Below are positions 1-7,883 of a DNA stretch of 64,000 nt, in pieces. The position numbers and the translations under genes were made by a program. Positions within the stretch are counted from its first letter, which is position 1, and each line of letters begins with the position of its first letter. This DNA is from Lichenicoccus sp964242335 (lineage in GTDB: Bacteria; Pseudomonadota; Alphaproteobacteria; Acetobacterales; Acetobacteraceae): positions 1 to 64,000 of the forward strand of contig CAXTAY010000006.1 of NCBI GenBank assembly GCA_964242335.1, given 5' to 3'. Below the pieces are notes generated by a model. The model was not told the DNA's origin. It searched no databases and worked only from the letters and a program-made list of their open reading frames with translations.

Positions 1-1
1 C

Positions 2-499
2 CCGCGGCCGGACAACGCGTCGCAGCTGGCCGCGGAGGCGCAGGCCGCGCTGGCCGCGGAGCCGGCCGGCGGCCCGGCGTTGGGCCGGCTGCCGGCCTCG
101 ACCGGCTTCGTCGTGCTGGACCGTTCCGGCGACGCCGTCTCCTGCGCGCTGAGCATGAACAACCTGTTCGGTACCGGCCGCATCGCCGGCGACACCGGGA
201 TCGTGCTCGGCGCATCGCCGGCGCGCCTGCCGGCGCCGCTGCTGGCCGCGGCGATCGCCTGGAACGGCTCGGAGCACGACTTTCGCGCCGCCGTCGCCGC
301 GTCGGGGCAGAACGAGGCCGCCGCCGCCGCGGCGGCCGGGCTGCGCGCGGCGCTGCATGGCGGGGCGCTGGGACGTCCGGTCACCACGACCGGCCGCGTC
401 AACGTGATCTCCTGCACGCGCGGGCTGCCGGGCGATGCCGGGAGCTGCGCCAGTGCCACCGATCCGCGCGGCGCCGGGCTCGCCGTCGGCAGCAACTGA
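2..499 (+). CDS. Gamma-glutamyltransferase family protein, C-terminal part (5' truncated by window edge)
   Basis: The reading frame is open from base 2 and ends in TGA at 497-499, so only the last ~165 codons are present. The segment STGFVVLDRSGDAVSCALSM followed by NNLFGTGRI is the conserved small-subunit core of gamma-glutamyltranspeptidases, which cleave gamma-glutamyl bonds of glutathione-like peptides. The catalytic Thr at the start of the small subunit and the whole large subunit lie outside the window, so activity and signal peptide cannot be judged. The downstream aminotransferase starts 8 nt after the stop and is probably co-transcribed. Confidence 0.8.
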   Translation, partial: PRPDNASQLAAEAQAALAAEPAGGPALGRLPASTGFVVLDRSGDAVSCALSMNNLFGTGRIAGDTGIVLGASPARLPAPLLAAAIAWNGSEHDFRAAVAASGQNEAAAAAAAGLRAALHGGALGRPVTTTGRVNVISCTRGLPGDAGSCASATDPRGAGLAVGSN

Positions 500-507
500 G
501 CGGCGGG

Positions 508-1695
508 ATGCTAAAGCAGGCGCGCGCGGGCGCGATCGCGCCGTTCCTGGTGATGGACGTGATCGCGCGCGCCAACGCCCGCCAGGCGGCGCTGCCGCCG
601 GGTGCGCCGGGGATCATCCACATGGAAGTCGGCCAGCCCGCCACCGGCGCGCCGCGCGGCGCGGTCGAGGCGGCGGCACGGGCGCTGCGCGGCGGCGCGC
701 CGCTCGGCTACACCGAAGCCCTCGGGCAGCGCTCCCTGCGCCGGCGGATCGCCCGACACTACGAGGCGTTCTACGGCATCCCGGCGGGTAGCGGCAGGAT
801 CGCCGCCGAACGCATCGCGGTGACCACCGGTGCCTCCGGCGGCTTCCTGCTGGCCTTCCTGGCTGCGTTCGACGCCGGCGACCGCGTCGCCCTCGCCACC
901 CCGTACTACCCGCCCTACGTGAACATCCTCCGGGCGCTCGGCGTGGTGCCGCTGCCGCTGCCCACCGGGCTGGAGAGCCGCTTCCAGCCCACGATCGCCC
1001 TGCTGGAGGCGATGGCGGAGGCGCCGGGCGGTCTGCCGGACGGCCTGATCGTGGCCTCGCCGTGCAATCCCGCCGGCACCACGCTGGACGCCTCCGCGCT
1101 CGCCGCGCTGGCGCGGTGGTGCGACGCGAACGGCGTGCGGCTGATCAGCGACGAGATCTATCACGGGCTGAACTGGGAGGCGCCGCCCGCCACCGCCGCC
1201 GCCTTCAGCGACAGCGCGATCGTCATCAACAGCCTCTCGAAATACTGGAGCATGACCGGCTGGCGGGTCGGCTGGATGGTGCTGCCGCCCGACCTGCTGC
1301 GGGCCGCCGAGCGGCTGGGCCAGAACATGTTCATCAGCGCGCCGCACATCTCGCAGGTGGCGGCGGAAGCGGCGTTCGATTGCGGCGACGAGATCGAGGG
1401 CAACCTGCAGCGCTACCGGCGGGCGCGCGCGCACCTGCTGGGCGCGCTGCCGGAGGCGGGGTTCGCCGACCTGTCGCCCGCCCAGGGGGCGTTCTACCTC
1501 TACGCCGACGTCTCCTCGCGCAGCACCGACAGCGTCGGCCTCGCCGCGCGCATCCTCGATGCGACCGGGGTCGCGGTGACGCCCGGGGTGGATTTCGACG
1601 CGCGGCACGGGCATCGCTTCCTGCGCTTCTCGTATTGCGGCAGCGAGGCTGAGATGCGCGAGGCGACCGAGCGGCTGGCGCGCTTCGACGGCTGA
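508..1695 (+). CDS. Class I/II pyridoxal-phosphate aminotransferase
   Basis: A full-length (395 aa) fold-type I aminotransferase. The PLP-binding lysine is K245 in SLSKYWSMTGWR, preceded by the cofactor-contacting SPCNPAGT motif near residue 188 and the SDEIYHG motif near 212. R373 in FLRFSYC is the expected substrate alpha-carboxylate ligand. The ATG lies 8 nt after the gamma-glutamyltransferase stop, suggesting a two-gene unit. Family members transaminate amino acids with 2-oxoglutarate. Nothing in the sequence fixes the substrate; aspartate, aromatic or branched amino acids are all possible. Confidence 0.88.
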   Translation: MLKQARAGAIAPFLVMDVIARANARQAALPPGAPGIIHMEVGQPATGAPRGAVEAAARALRGGAPLGYTEALGQRSLRRRIARHYEAFYGIPAGSGRIAAERIAVTTGASGGFLLAFLAAFDAGDRVALATPYYPPYVNILRALGVVPLPLPTGLESRFQPTIALLEAMAEAPGGLPDGLIVASPCNPAGTTLDASALAALARWCDANGVRLISDEIYHGLNWEAPPATAAAFSDSAIVINSLSKYWSMTGWRVGWMVLPPDLLRAAERLGQNMFISAPHISQVAAEAAFDCGDEIEGNLQRYRRARAHLLGALPEAGFADLSPAQGAFYLYADVSSRSTDSVGLAARILDATGVAVTPGVDFDARHGHRFLRFSYCGSEAEMREATERLARFDG

Positions 1696-1747
1696 CACGA
1701 CGCACGGTGCCGACCCCCCGCGGGATGCGGCACCGCCGCCTCGCCGA

Positions 1748-2689
1748 TCAGTCCGGCAGGCGCGTCGCGGCACTCCAGAAGAACGTCAGCTCGTGCCGGT
1801 TGTGTGACAGGTGCATCAGGCTGGCGCCGGGGATCGCGGCGAACTGCTCGGCGACCTCGTGGTCGGTCTCGCCCTGGAACTTGACCGTGCACAGGATGCG
1901 CGCGGCGCGGCCGGCCTCGATCCATCGCCTGACCAGGGCGAGCAGACGCGCCGGATAGGCGATGATGTCGCTGCACAGCCAGTCCACCGGCGGCTCCTGG
2001 CGCGGGTCGATGCCGAAGGCGCTCTCGCGTCGATGCGTCACCAGCTCGTGTGCCGCCACCGACGGCGCGAGTTCGGCCTTGTCCACCGCGACGACGCGCG
2101 CGCCCAGTTGCGCCAGCGCCCAGCTCCAGCCGCCGGGTGCGGCACCCAGATCCAGGCAATCCTGCCCGGGTTCGGGCATCACGCCGAGCCGCGTGCAGGC
2201 CTCCCAGAGCTTGAGGTAGGCGCGCGACGGCGGCCCCTCGCGATCCTCGACGAAGCGGCAGACGCCGCCGACGAACGGGCTGGTCTTGCTGGTGCTGAGC
2301 AGCAGCCGGTCCGGCGCCAGCAGCGTCCAGGCGCCGAGCGGCGCCCGCGGCGGCGCTTGCGGAAAGCAAAGCGGCGCCGCCTTCACCGGCGGCAGCTTCG
2401 CCGCGATCAGCCCGCAGCGGCCGCGATGGCCGGCCTCGAGCAGGCTCCAGTTGCGTTGCCGGTCGCGCAGCAGACGCGCAGCCGCACCCACCGAGGCGCA
2501 GGCGAGCAGCTCGGGGGCGGTCCACACGTCGAGCGCCCAGGCGCTGGCCTGCGGCGGATCCGGCGACAGCGCCAGCAGGCCGTGCCAGTCCGATATCCGC
2601 GCGCCGCGCCGCGCCAGCTCCCCGGCCAGCGCCGGCTGCGTCGCGGCATCCGCGAGATAGGCCGCGCGTATCGATGCGTCCGGCGTCAC
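1748..2689 (-). CDS. rlmM: RlmM-like 23S rRNA 2'-O-methyltransferase (FtsJ domain)
   Basis: A 313-aa protein whose C-terminal half carries an FtsJ-type SAM-binding motif (CLDLGAAPGGWSWAL), the acidic motif AVDKAEL and the catalytic-lysine segment CTVKFQGETD, the arrangement of RlmM, which 2'-O-methylates C2498 of 23S rRNA. The N-terminal ~130 residues fit the RlmM THUMP-like region but are shorter than in E. coli. The start chosen is GTG at 2689, which shares GTGA with the stop of the upstream DUF423 gene; the frame stays open far upstream, but that part is antisense to other genes. Target specificity is inferred from family. Confidence 0.78.
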   Translation of the reverse strand: MTPDASIRAAYLADAATQPALAGELARRGARISDWHGLLALSPDPPQASAWALDVWTAPELLACASVGAAARLLRDRQRNWSLLEAGHRGRCGLIAAKLPPVKAAPLCFPQAPPRAPLGAWTLLAPDRLLLSTSKTSPFVGGVCRFVEDREGPPSRAYLKLWEACTRLGVMPEPGQDCLDLGAAPGGWSWALAQLGARVVAVDKAELAPSVAAHELVTHRRESAFGIDPRQEPPVDWLCSDIIAYPARLLALVRRWIEAGRAARILCTVKFQGETDHEVAEQFAAIPGASLMHLSHNRHELTFFWSAATRLPD

Positions 2690-3090
2690 CCGCGCTGCCG
2701 CCGCGGCCAGGCGGAGGCCGCGAGCAGCGCCCAGCCGAGCACCAGCAGGGTGCCGCCGGTGGGTGCCAGGCGACCGAGATGCGGGCCGCCGAAGGCGGGC
2801 GGCACGACACCGGCGCAGAAGCAGACGGTGCCGAGCACGAAACCGCCCGCGGCGAGCCGGACCAGCCCGGGCCGGCCGCTCTCGCGCAGCCAGAGCGCCG
2901 CCGCCAGCAGCGCCGGCGCGTGCCAGCCCAGGATCTGCACGGCGGCGCGAAGCGACTCGCGGCCGCCGGGGACGAGCAGGCGGTCCGGCAGGTGCGAGGC
3001 GAGTGCCGCCGCGGCGACCGCGAGCAGCCCGAACAGGGCGCCGCAGGCGAACCAGGGGCGGGCTGCGGTCGATGCCGGGTGTGTCCGCAT
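2686..3090 (-). CDS. DUF423 family small membrane protein
   Basis: A 134-aa hydrophobic protein with about four membrane segments (around FACGALFGLLAVAAAAL, ILGWHAPALLAAALWL, GGFVLGTVCFCAGVV and TLLVLGWALLAASAW). The pattern ALASHLP near the first helix, a HAPALL motif and a terminal GG-rich helix are typical of DUF423 proteins (120-135 aa, function unknown). ATG at 3090 is preferred over an in-frame ATG at 3141, which would overlap the start of the divergent peptidase gene and add 17 non-hydrophobic residues. It is translationally coupled to the RlmM-like gene through a GTGA overlap. Confidence 0.75.
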   Translation of the reverse strand: MRTHPASTAARPWFACGALFGLLAVAAAALASHLPDRLLVPGGRESLRAAVQILGWHAPALLAAALWLRESGRPGLVRLAAGGFVLGTVCFCAGVVPPAFGGPHLGRLAPTGGTLLVLGWALLAASAWPRRQRG

Positions 3091-3127
3091 CCGTGGGGTC
3101 GATCCTAGCTGAGCGGATGAAGATGGG

Positions 3128-3133
3128 TATAGT
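3128..3133 (+). promoter_or_regulatory. pip: -10-like hexamer just upstream of pip (possible leaderless transcript)
   Basis: TATAGT ends only 6 nt before the pip ATG at 3140, and no purine-rich ribosome-binding site lies between them. If this is the -10 element, transcription would begin at or next to the start codon, giving a leaderless mRNA. No convincing -35 element is visible 16-18 nt upstream, so this is tentative. Confidence 0.3.
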
Positions 3134-3139
3134 CGCGGC

Positions 3140-4090
3140 ATGGCGCACGGTGACCTGTTTGGCGAAATCGAGCCGTACGCGACCGGCTACCTGCCGGTCG
3201 AGGGCGGCCATTCGATCTACTGGGAACAGGTCGGCAATCCGCAGGGGCGGCCGGTGCTGTTCCTGCACGGCGGCCCGGGGGCGGGCGCCGGCGCGGTGCA
3301 TCGGCGCTTCTTCGATCCGACGTACTGGCGGGTGGTGGTGTTCGACCAGCGCGGCGCCGGACGCTCGCGGCCGCAGGGCAGCATCGCCAACAACACCACG
3401 CCGCTGCTGATCGACGACATCGAGGCGCTGCGCCAGGCGCTCGGCATCGAGAGCTGGCTGCTGTTCGGCGGCTCCTGGGGATCCACGCTGAGCCTTTGCT
3501 ACGCGCAGGCGCATGCCGAGCGAGTGGCCGGCCTGGTGCTGCGCGGCGTGTTCCTGGGCCGGCCGGAGGAGCTGCACTGGTTCCTCTACGGCCTGGCGCA
3601 GATCTTCCCCGACGCGCATGCCGCCTTTGCCGGCCATCTGCCGGAGGCCGAGTGCCACGACCTGCTGGGCGCCTACCTGTCGCGCCTGACCGATCCCGAT
3701 CCTGCGATCCACCTGCCGGCCTCGCGCGCCTGGTCGACCTACGAGGGCACCTGTTCCACCCTGCTGCCGACGCCGGCCACCGTGGCCGGCTTCTCGCGCG
3801 ATCGCGCCAGCCTCGGCCTGGCGCGGATCGAGGCGCACTACTTCGCCAACCAGCTGTTCCTGCCCGCCGAAGGGCTGCTGTCGCGGATGGACCGGATCGC
3901 ACATCTGCGCGCCGAGATCGTCCAGGGCCGCTACGACATGATCTGCCCGGCGCGCAGCGCCTTCCAGCTGGCGCGCCACTGGCCGGGAGCGAGGCTGAGT
4001 ATCGTACCCGATGCCGGCCACTCGGCACTCGAGCCCGGCATCAGGCGGGCGCTGATCGCGGCGGTGGAGGCGTTCCGCGTTGACCGCTGA
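3140..4090 (+). CDS. pip: Prolyl iminopeptidase (alpha/beta hydrolase, S33)
   Basis: 316 aa, the usual length for the family. The oxyanion-hole motif HGGPGAGAG, nucleophile elbow GGSWGST (Ser112), acid motif GRYDMICPAR and terminal DAGHSA (catalytic His) give a complete catalytic triad. The enzyme removes N-terminal proline from peptides, normally in the cytoplasm; no signal peptide is present. It is transcribed divergently from the DUF423/rlmM pair with a gap of only 49 nt between the two start codons. Confidence 0.93.
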   Translation: MAHGDLFGEIEPYATGYLPVEGGHSIYWEQVGNPQGRPVLFLHGGPGAGAGAVHRRFFDPTYWRVVVFDQRGAGRSRPQGSIANNTTPLLIDDIEALRQALGIESWLLFGGSWGSTLSLCYAQAHAERVAGLVLRGVFLGRPEELHWFLYGLAQIFPDAHAAFAGHLPEAECHDLLGAYLSRLTDPDPAIHLPASRAWSTYEGTCSTLLPTPATVAGFSRDRASLGLARIEAHYFANQLFLPAEGLLSRMDRIAHLRAEIVQGRYDMICPARSAFQLARHWPGARLSIVPDAGHSALEPGIRRALIAAVEAFRVDR

Positions 4091-4223
4091 GGCGGCACGC
4101 GGACGATTTAGAACAAATCGACGATGCGGCGCCGCTGCCGTGAACATACAGCGGGATGCGACGTTGCAACGCGGCTGTCCGCTTACTTCCCCAAGGCCAA
4201 CCTTCTCCTCAAGGATCTCGCCG

Positions 4224-4808
4224 ATGAACCGTCTTAGCCGCTGGAGCCTCCTCGTGGCGCTCGCACCGCTCGCCGCCTGCGCCTCCACCCCGCCGCCGGC
4301 GCCGCCGGCCACCCCGCCGGCGCCGCCGCCGCTGGCCAGCAACGACGCCAGCTTCGTGCAGATCGCCGCCCAGGGCGGCATGGCGGAAGTGCAGATGGGG
4401 CAGCTCGCCGACCAGACCTCGAAGAGCAAGAAGATCAAGATGTTCGCCGAGCAGATGGTCAAGGACCACACGCCGGCAAACGAGCAGCTCAAGCAGCTCG
4501 CCACCGCCAAGGGCGCCACCCTGCCGATCGGCCTGAGCGACGAACAGACCAAGACCCTGACCATGTTGCAGGGCGAGAAGGGCCGCAAGTTCGACCGCGA
4601 CTACGCCGCCGCCCAGGTGCAGGGTCACAGCGACATGCTCAGCACGTTCCAGACCGAGGCCGCGTCCGGAACCGATCCCGACCTGAAGAGCTTCGCCGCC
4701 CAGACGGTGCCGACGGTCCAGCAGCACCTCACCGAGGCGAAGAAGCTGAACGCGGCGCCGATGCATCACAAGATGATGAAGCATCACCGCCAGACCAGCG
4801 CCTCCTGA
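4224..4808 (+). CDS. DUF4142 domain lipoprotein
   Basis: 194 aa with a lipoprotein signal peptide ending in LAPLAAC (lipid-modified Cys19), then a Pro/Ala-rich linker (~20-40) and a helical DUF4142 domain containing EQMVKDHTPANEQLKQLA. This ferritin-like-fold domain is common in proteobacterial envelope proteins; its role is unknown. The ATG at 4224 has AAGGA (4211-4215) at good spacing; an upstream TTG/GTG-type extension would bury the signal peptide. A His/Met/Lys-rich tail (HHKMMKHH) could bind metal, which is speculative. Confidence 0.85.
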   Translation: MNRLSRWSLLVALAPLAACASTPPPAPPATPPAPPPLASNDASFVQIAAQGGMAEVQMGQLADQTSKSKKIKMFAEQMVKDHTPANEQLKQLATAKGATLPIGLSDEQTKTLTMLQGEKGRKFDRDYAAAQVQGHSDMLSTFQTEAASGTDPDLKSFAAQTVPTVQQHLTEAKKLNAAPMHHKMMKHHRQTSAS

Positions 4809-4876
4809 TGTTCCGGGTCGGCATCCCCGCGGACTGATCCTCGGCGGATACCGGCCGCACCGGAACCCAGGTGCCG

Positions 4877-4914
4877 CCGTCCCGCCTCTACGGGACGGTG
4901 TCGCTCTGTAGCGA
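4877..4914. terminator. Tandem GC-rich hairpins between the DUF4142 and ABM genes
   Basis: An 8-bp perfect stem (CCGTCCCG at 4877-4884 with CGGGACGG at 4891-4898, 6-nt loop) is followed by a second small stem TCGCT/AGCGA (4901-4914). There is no U-tract, so intrinsic termination is only possible, not clear; it could also stabilise the 3' end of the lipoprotein mRNA. Confidence 0.35.
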
Positions 4915-4959
4915 TGATGCGTGCGGGCAGCTGCCCGCGCCCACAGGAGGGAGGTCGCC

Positions 4960-5295
4960 ATGTTCATTGCCATGAACCGTTTCCGGGTGGCGCGCGGCTC
5001 GGAGACCGAGTTCGAGCAGATCTGGCTGTCGCGCGACGTGCACCTGCGCAAGGTCGCGGGCTTCGAGGCGTTCCACCTGCTGCGCGGCCCGGAGCACGAG
5101 GACTACGTGCTGTATGCCTCGCACACGATCTGGCGCTCGCACGAGGAGTTCGAGGCCTGGACCCGCTCCGACGCCTTCCGCGAGTCCCATCGCGGCGCCG
5201 GTCAGCGCTCCGGCCCCTCGCTCTACCTGGGCCCGCCGCAGTTCGAGGGCTTCTCGGTGCTGCAGACGGTCGGCCCCGAGGAGAGTGCTGCGTGA
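4960..5295 (+). CDS. ABM/IsdG-like heme-degrading monooxygenase family protein
   Basis: 111 aa, a single antibiotic-biosynthesis-monooxygenase (ABM) domain. FIAMNRFRVARGSETEFE, the GFEAFHLLRG strand and the SHTIWRSHEEFEAW segment match small dimeric ferredoxin-like proteins such as IsdG/HmoB relatives, which cleave heme or act on quinones. ATG 4960 follows a strong AGGAGGGAG site (4945-4953). The 3' end overlaps the corrinoid adenosyltransferase start (GTGA), so the two are translationally coupled. Whether it acts on heme is inferred from family only; a role beside tetrapyrrole genes would be consistent. Confidence 0.78.
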   Translation: MFIAMNRFRVARGSETEFEQIWLSRDVHLRKVAGFEAFHLLRGPEHEDYVLYASHTIWRSHEEFEAWTRSDAFRESHRGAGQRSGPSLYLGPPQFEGFSVLQTVGPEESAA

Positions 5296-5894
5296 GCATA
5301 CGCATCGACCGTGTCGTCACCCGCGGCGGCGACCTCGGGCTCACCAGCCTCGGCGACGGCACACGGGTCAGCAAGGACGCGGCTCGGGTCGAGGCCTACG
5401 GCGCCGTGGACGAGGCGAATGCCTCGCTCGGCGTGCTGCGCGCGGCGATGCAGCCGGACAGCGCCCCGGAGAGCTTCCTGCGCCGGGTGCAGAGCATGCT
5501 GTTCGATGTCGGGGCCGACCTCTGCGTGCCCGGCAGCGCCGGCGCCAAGCTGCGCCTGAGCGACGCGCCGGTCGAGGCGGTGGAGGCGGAGATCGCGCTG
5601 CTGCTGGAGCGGCAGGCGCCGCTCGACAGCTTCGTGCTTCCGGCCGGAACTCCGGCGGCGTCGCAGGCCCACGTCGCGCGCACCATCGTGCGCCGCGCCG
5701 AGCGACGCGTGGTGACCCTGGCCTCCGCCGAGCCGGTGACCCCGGCAGTGATCCAGCTGCTCAACCGCCTGTCCGACTACCTGTTCGTGCTCAGCCGGCA
5801 CCTCAACGAGGACGGCCGCGCCGACGTGCTGTGGGTGCGCGGCGGCTCGGTGGCCAGCCCGGACCCCGTCGCGCCGACACCCGCGCCAAGCTGA
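5292..5894 (+). CDS. PduO-type cob(I)alamin adenosyltransferase
   Basis: 200 aa starting at GTG 5292, which overlaps the previous stop (GTGA). The N-terminal TRGGDLGLTSLGDGTRVSKD with VEAYGAVDEANASLG is the ATP-binding signature of PduO/MMAB-type adenosyltransferases, and the helical C-terminal half contains RRAERRVV and LNRLSDYLFVLSR. The enzyme transfers the 5'-deoxyadenosyl group of ATP to cob(I)alamin to make adenosylcobalamin. The gene ends 2 nt from the convergent cobA, another corrinoid/siroheme gene. Confidence 0.92.
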   Translation: MSIRIDRVVTRGGDLGLTSLGDGTRVSKDAARVEAYGAVDEANASLGVLRAAMQPDSAPESFLRRVQSMLFDVGADLCVPGSAGAKLRLSDAPVEAVEAEIALLLERQAPLDSFVLPAGTPAASQAHVARTIVRRAERRVVTLASAEPVTPAVIQLLNRLSDYLFVLSRHLNEDGRADVLWVRGGSVASPDPVAPTPAPS

Positions 5895-5896
5895 AC

Positions 5897-6760
5897 TCAT
5901 CCCCCGGTCGGCCGCCCGGCACCGGTCAGGGTGTCGCGCAGGGCGACGATCTCGCCGATCACGATGATCGCGGGCGTGGGCGGCGGTTCGGCGCGCAGCA
6001 TTGCGGCCAGCGTGCCCAGCGTCGCGGTCCGCACCTGCTGCGCCTCACTCGCCGCCTGCGAGATCACCGCCGCCGGCGTGGCCCGCGACATGCCGCCCTC
6101 GATCAGCCGCCTGCTGATCTCGCCCAGCGTGCGCACCGCCATGTAGAGCACGATCGGCTGGCCGAGCCGGGCGAGGGCCTCCCAGTCCAGCGAGGCGATC
6201 GCGTCCGGCTCTCCCTCGGCGCTGTGACCGGTAGCGAGCACGATCGCCTGGTTGATGCCGCGCACGGTGGCGGGGATGCCCGCCGCGGCGAGACCGGTCA
6301 GTCCCGAGGTCAGGCCGGGGATCACCCGGAACGGGATGCCGGCCTGGATCAGCGCCAGCACCTCCTCGGCGCCGCGGCCGAACACGTAGGGATCGCCGCC
6401 CTTCAGCCGCAGCACGCGCTTGTGCTGCCGCGCCAGGGCGATCAGCCGGGCGGTGATGTCGGTCTGGTGGATCGAGGGGCGGCCGCCGCGCTTGCCTGCG
6501 AATTCGCGCACCGCCCCGGGTGCCGCCAGATCGAGCACGCCGGGGTCGACCAGCGCGTCGTAGACGATCACGTCGGCCTGGATCAGACCGCACAGCGCGT
6601 GCAGCGTCAGGTGGCCGCGATCGCCCGGCCCGGCGCCGGCCAGCCAGACATGGCCCGGCGGCATGACCGGACAGGTCCCTCCGAGCAGCAGTCCGACCGC
6701 GGCAGCGTAGGGCGTGTCGGACGCGGCGGAGGGCGGTCGCCCGGGGTCCTGTCTGGTCAT
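5897..6760 (-). CDS. cobA: Uroporphyrinogen-III C-methyltransferase (SUMT)
   Basis: 287 aa. The SAM-binding glycine loop VWLAGAGPGDRGHLTLHA, the LKGGDPYVFGRGAEE motif, VIPGLTSG and the C-terminal TPAIIVIGEIV are diagnostic for SUMT, which methylates uroporphyrinogen III at C2 and C7 to precorrin-2, the branch point to siroheme and cobalamin. ATG 6760 is chosen over an in-frame start at 6901 because the extra 47 residues are low-complexity Pro/Arg. There is no siroheme-synthase (CysG) dehydrogenase domain, so dehydrogenation and chelation must be encoded elsewhere. Confidence 0.93.
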   Translation of the reverse strand: MTRQDPGRPPSAASDTPYAAAVGLLLGGTCPVMPPGHVWLAGAGPGDRGHLTLHALCGLIQADVIVYDALVDPGVLDLAAPGAVREFAGKRGGRPSIHQTDITARLIALARQHKRVLRLKGGDPYVFGRGAEEVLALIQAGIPFRVIPGLTSGLTGLAAAGIPATVRGINQAIVLATGHSAEGEPDAIASLDWEALARLGQPIVLYMAVRTLGEISRRLIEGGMSRATPAAVISQAASEAQQVRTATLGTLAAMLRAEPPPTPAIIVIGEIVALRDTLTGAGRPTGG

Positions 6761-6959
6761 GGCCGGGGCATGCTCGGGGGCGGCGCGAGGGCGGCGCGGT
6801 CTGACACAGGGTGGTGGCGGATCTGCTGCATTGCAACTTATCCGGTGCTCCGTTGCGCCCGATGTGCGGTTTGCCCCTGGAACGGGGCGGGCAGCCGGCA
6901 TAGATCACGCGTGCCGCGACGCCGGAACCCGCGCGCGGCGATTGGGAGAAGTGCAGCCT

Positions 6960-7850
6960 ATGTCCGACGCGGTGACCAACCATGCCCGAAGCCTGCAGGC
7001 GCACGGCAACGGCGCGCCCGACGGCATGGGGCTGGGCCACGGCGAGGACCGGCCGATCGCGGCGCCGAGCCGGAGCTATCCGCATCTCAGCCAGGAGCGC
7101 GTGCTGAGCGTGCATCACTGGACCGAGCGGCTGTTCTCCTTCACCTGCACGCGCGACGTCAGCCTGCGCTTCGAGAACGGCCAGTTCGCGATGATCGGCC
7201 TCGAGGTCGGCGGCAAGCCGCTGCTGCGCGCCTACAGCATGGCGAGTGCGAACTACGAGGACCAGCTCGAGTTCCTCAGCATCAAGGTGCCGGACGGCCC
7301 GCTGACCTCGCTGCTGGCGCACCTGCAGGTGGGCGACAGCGTGCTGATCGGACGCAAGCCGACGGGCACGCTGCTGCTCGACAACCTGCGCCCGGGCCGC
7401 AACCTCTACCTGCTGGCGACCGGGACCGGGCTCGCCCCCTTCATGAGCCTGATCAAGGATCCGGCGGTCTATGAGCGGTTCGAGCGGGTGATCCTGACCC
7501 ACACCGTCCGCCTTGTCGGCGAGCTCGCCTACGTCAACCACATCCGGCACGAGCTGCCGCGGCACGAGTTCCTGGGCGAGGACATCGCCGCCAAGCTGAG
7601 CTACTACCCGAGCGTGACGCGCGAGGAGTTCATGACCCGCGGCCGGATCACCGGCCTGATCGAGAGCGGCCGGATCTTCGCCGACCTCTCGCTGCCGCCG
7701 CTGGATCCGGCGCTCGACCGGGTGATGATCTGCGGCAGCAACGAGATGCTCGCCGACACCGAGCGGCTGCTGCTCGCGCGCGGCTTCGATGAGGGCAACA
7801 ATGCGAAACCGGGCAGCTACGTGGTCGAGAAGGCGTTCGTCGAGCGCTGA
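6960..7850 (+). CDS. fpr: Ferredoxin--NADP reductase
   Basis: 296 aa. The FAD-binding RAYSMAS motif, NADP-binding GTGLAPFMSLI, MICGSNEML and the bacterial subclass-I C-terminus YVVEKAFVER identify an FPR that moves electrons between NADPH and ferredoxin/flavodoxin. The first ~40 residues extend beyond the usual N-terminus. ATG 6960 has GGGAGAA (6944-6950) ahead, while ATG at residue 23 (MGLGHGED) is a possible alternative start. The upstream gap is shared with divergent cobA. The neighbouring gor starts 33 nt downstream, forming a redox pair. Confidence 0.92.
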   Translation: MSDAVTNHARSLQAHGNGAPDGMGLGHGEDRPIAAPSRSYPHLSQERVLSVHHWTERLFSFTCTRDVSLRFENGQFAMIGLEVGGKPLLRAYSMASANYEDQLEFLSIKVPDGPLTSLLAHLQVGDSVLIGRKPTGTLLLDNLRPGRNLYLLATGTGLAPFMSLIKDPAVYERFERVILTHTVRLVGELAYVNHIRHELPRHEFLGEDIAAKLSYYPSVTREEFMTRGRITGLIESGRIFADLSLPPLDPALDRVMICGSNEMLADTERLLLARGFDEGNNAKPGSYVVEKAFVER

Positions 7851-7883
7851 GGCGCCGGCGCGGCGGCAGCGGACCCCACGGCG

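Noticed and set aside
1500..2810. Minus-strand frame opposite the aminotransferase end and across the RlmM-like gene
   Set aside because: It is out of frame with the RlmM motifs and shows only Arg/Ala-rich sequence.
2690..4588. N-terminal ~630 residues of a 946-aa minus-strand frame that continues into the RlmM-like gene
   Set aside because: They are antisense to pip and the DUF4142 gene, Arg/Gly/Pro-rich and have no domain; only the last 313 residues are RlmM-like.
4809..4959. Cobalamin riboswitch near the corrinoid adenosyltransferase
   Set aside because: The gap is too short and lacks a recognisable B12-box; only simple hairpins are present.
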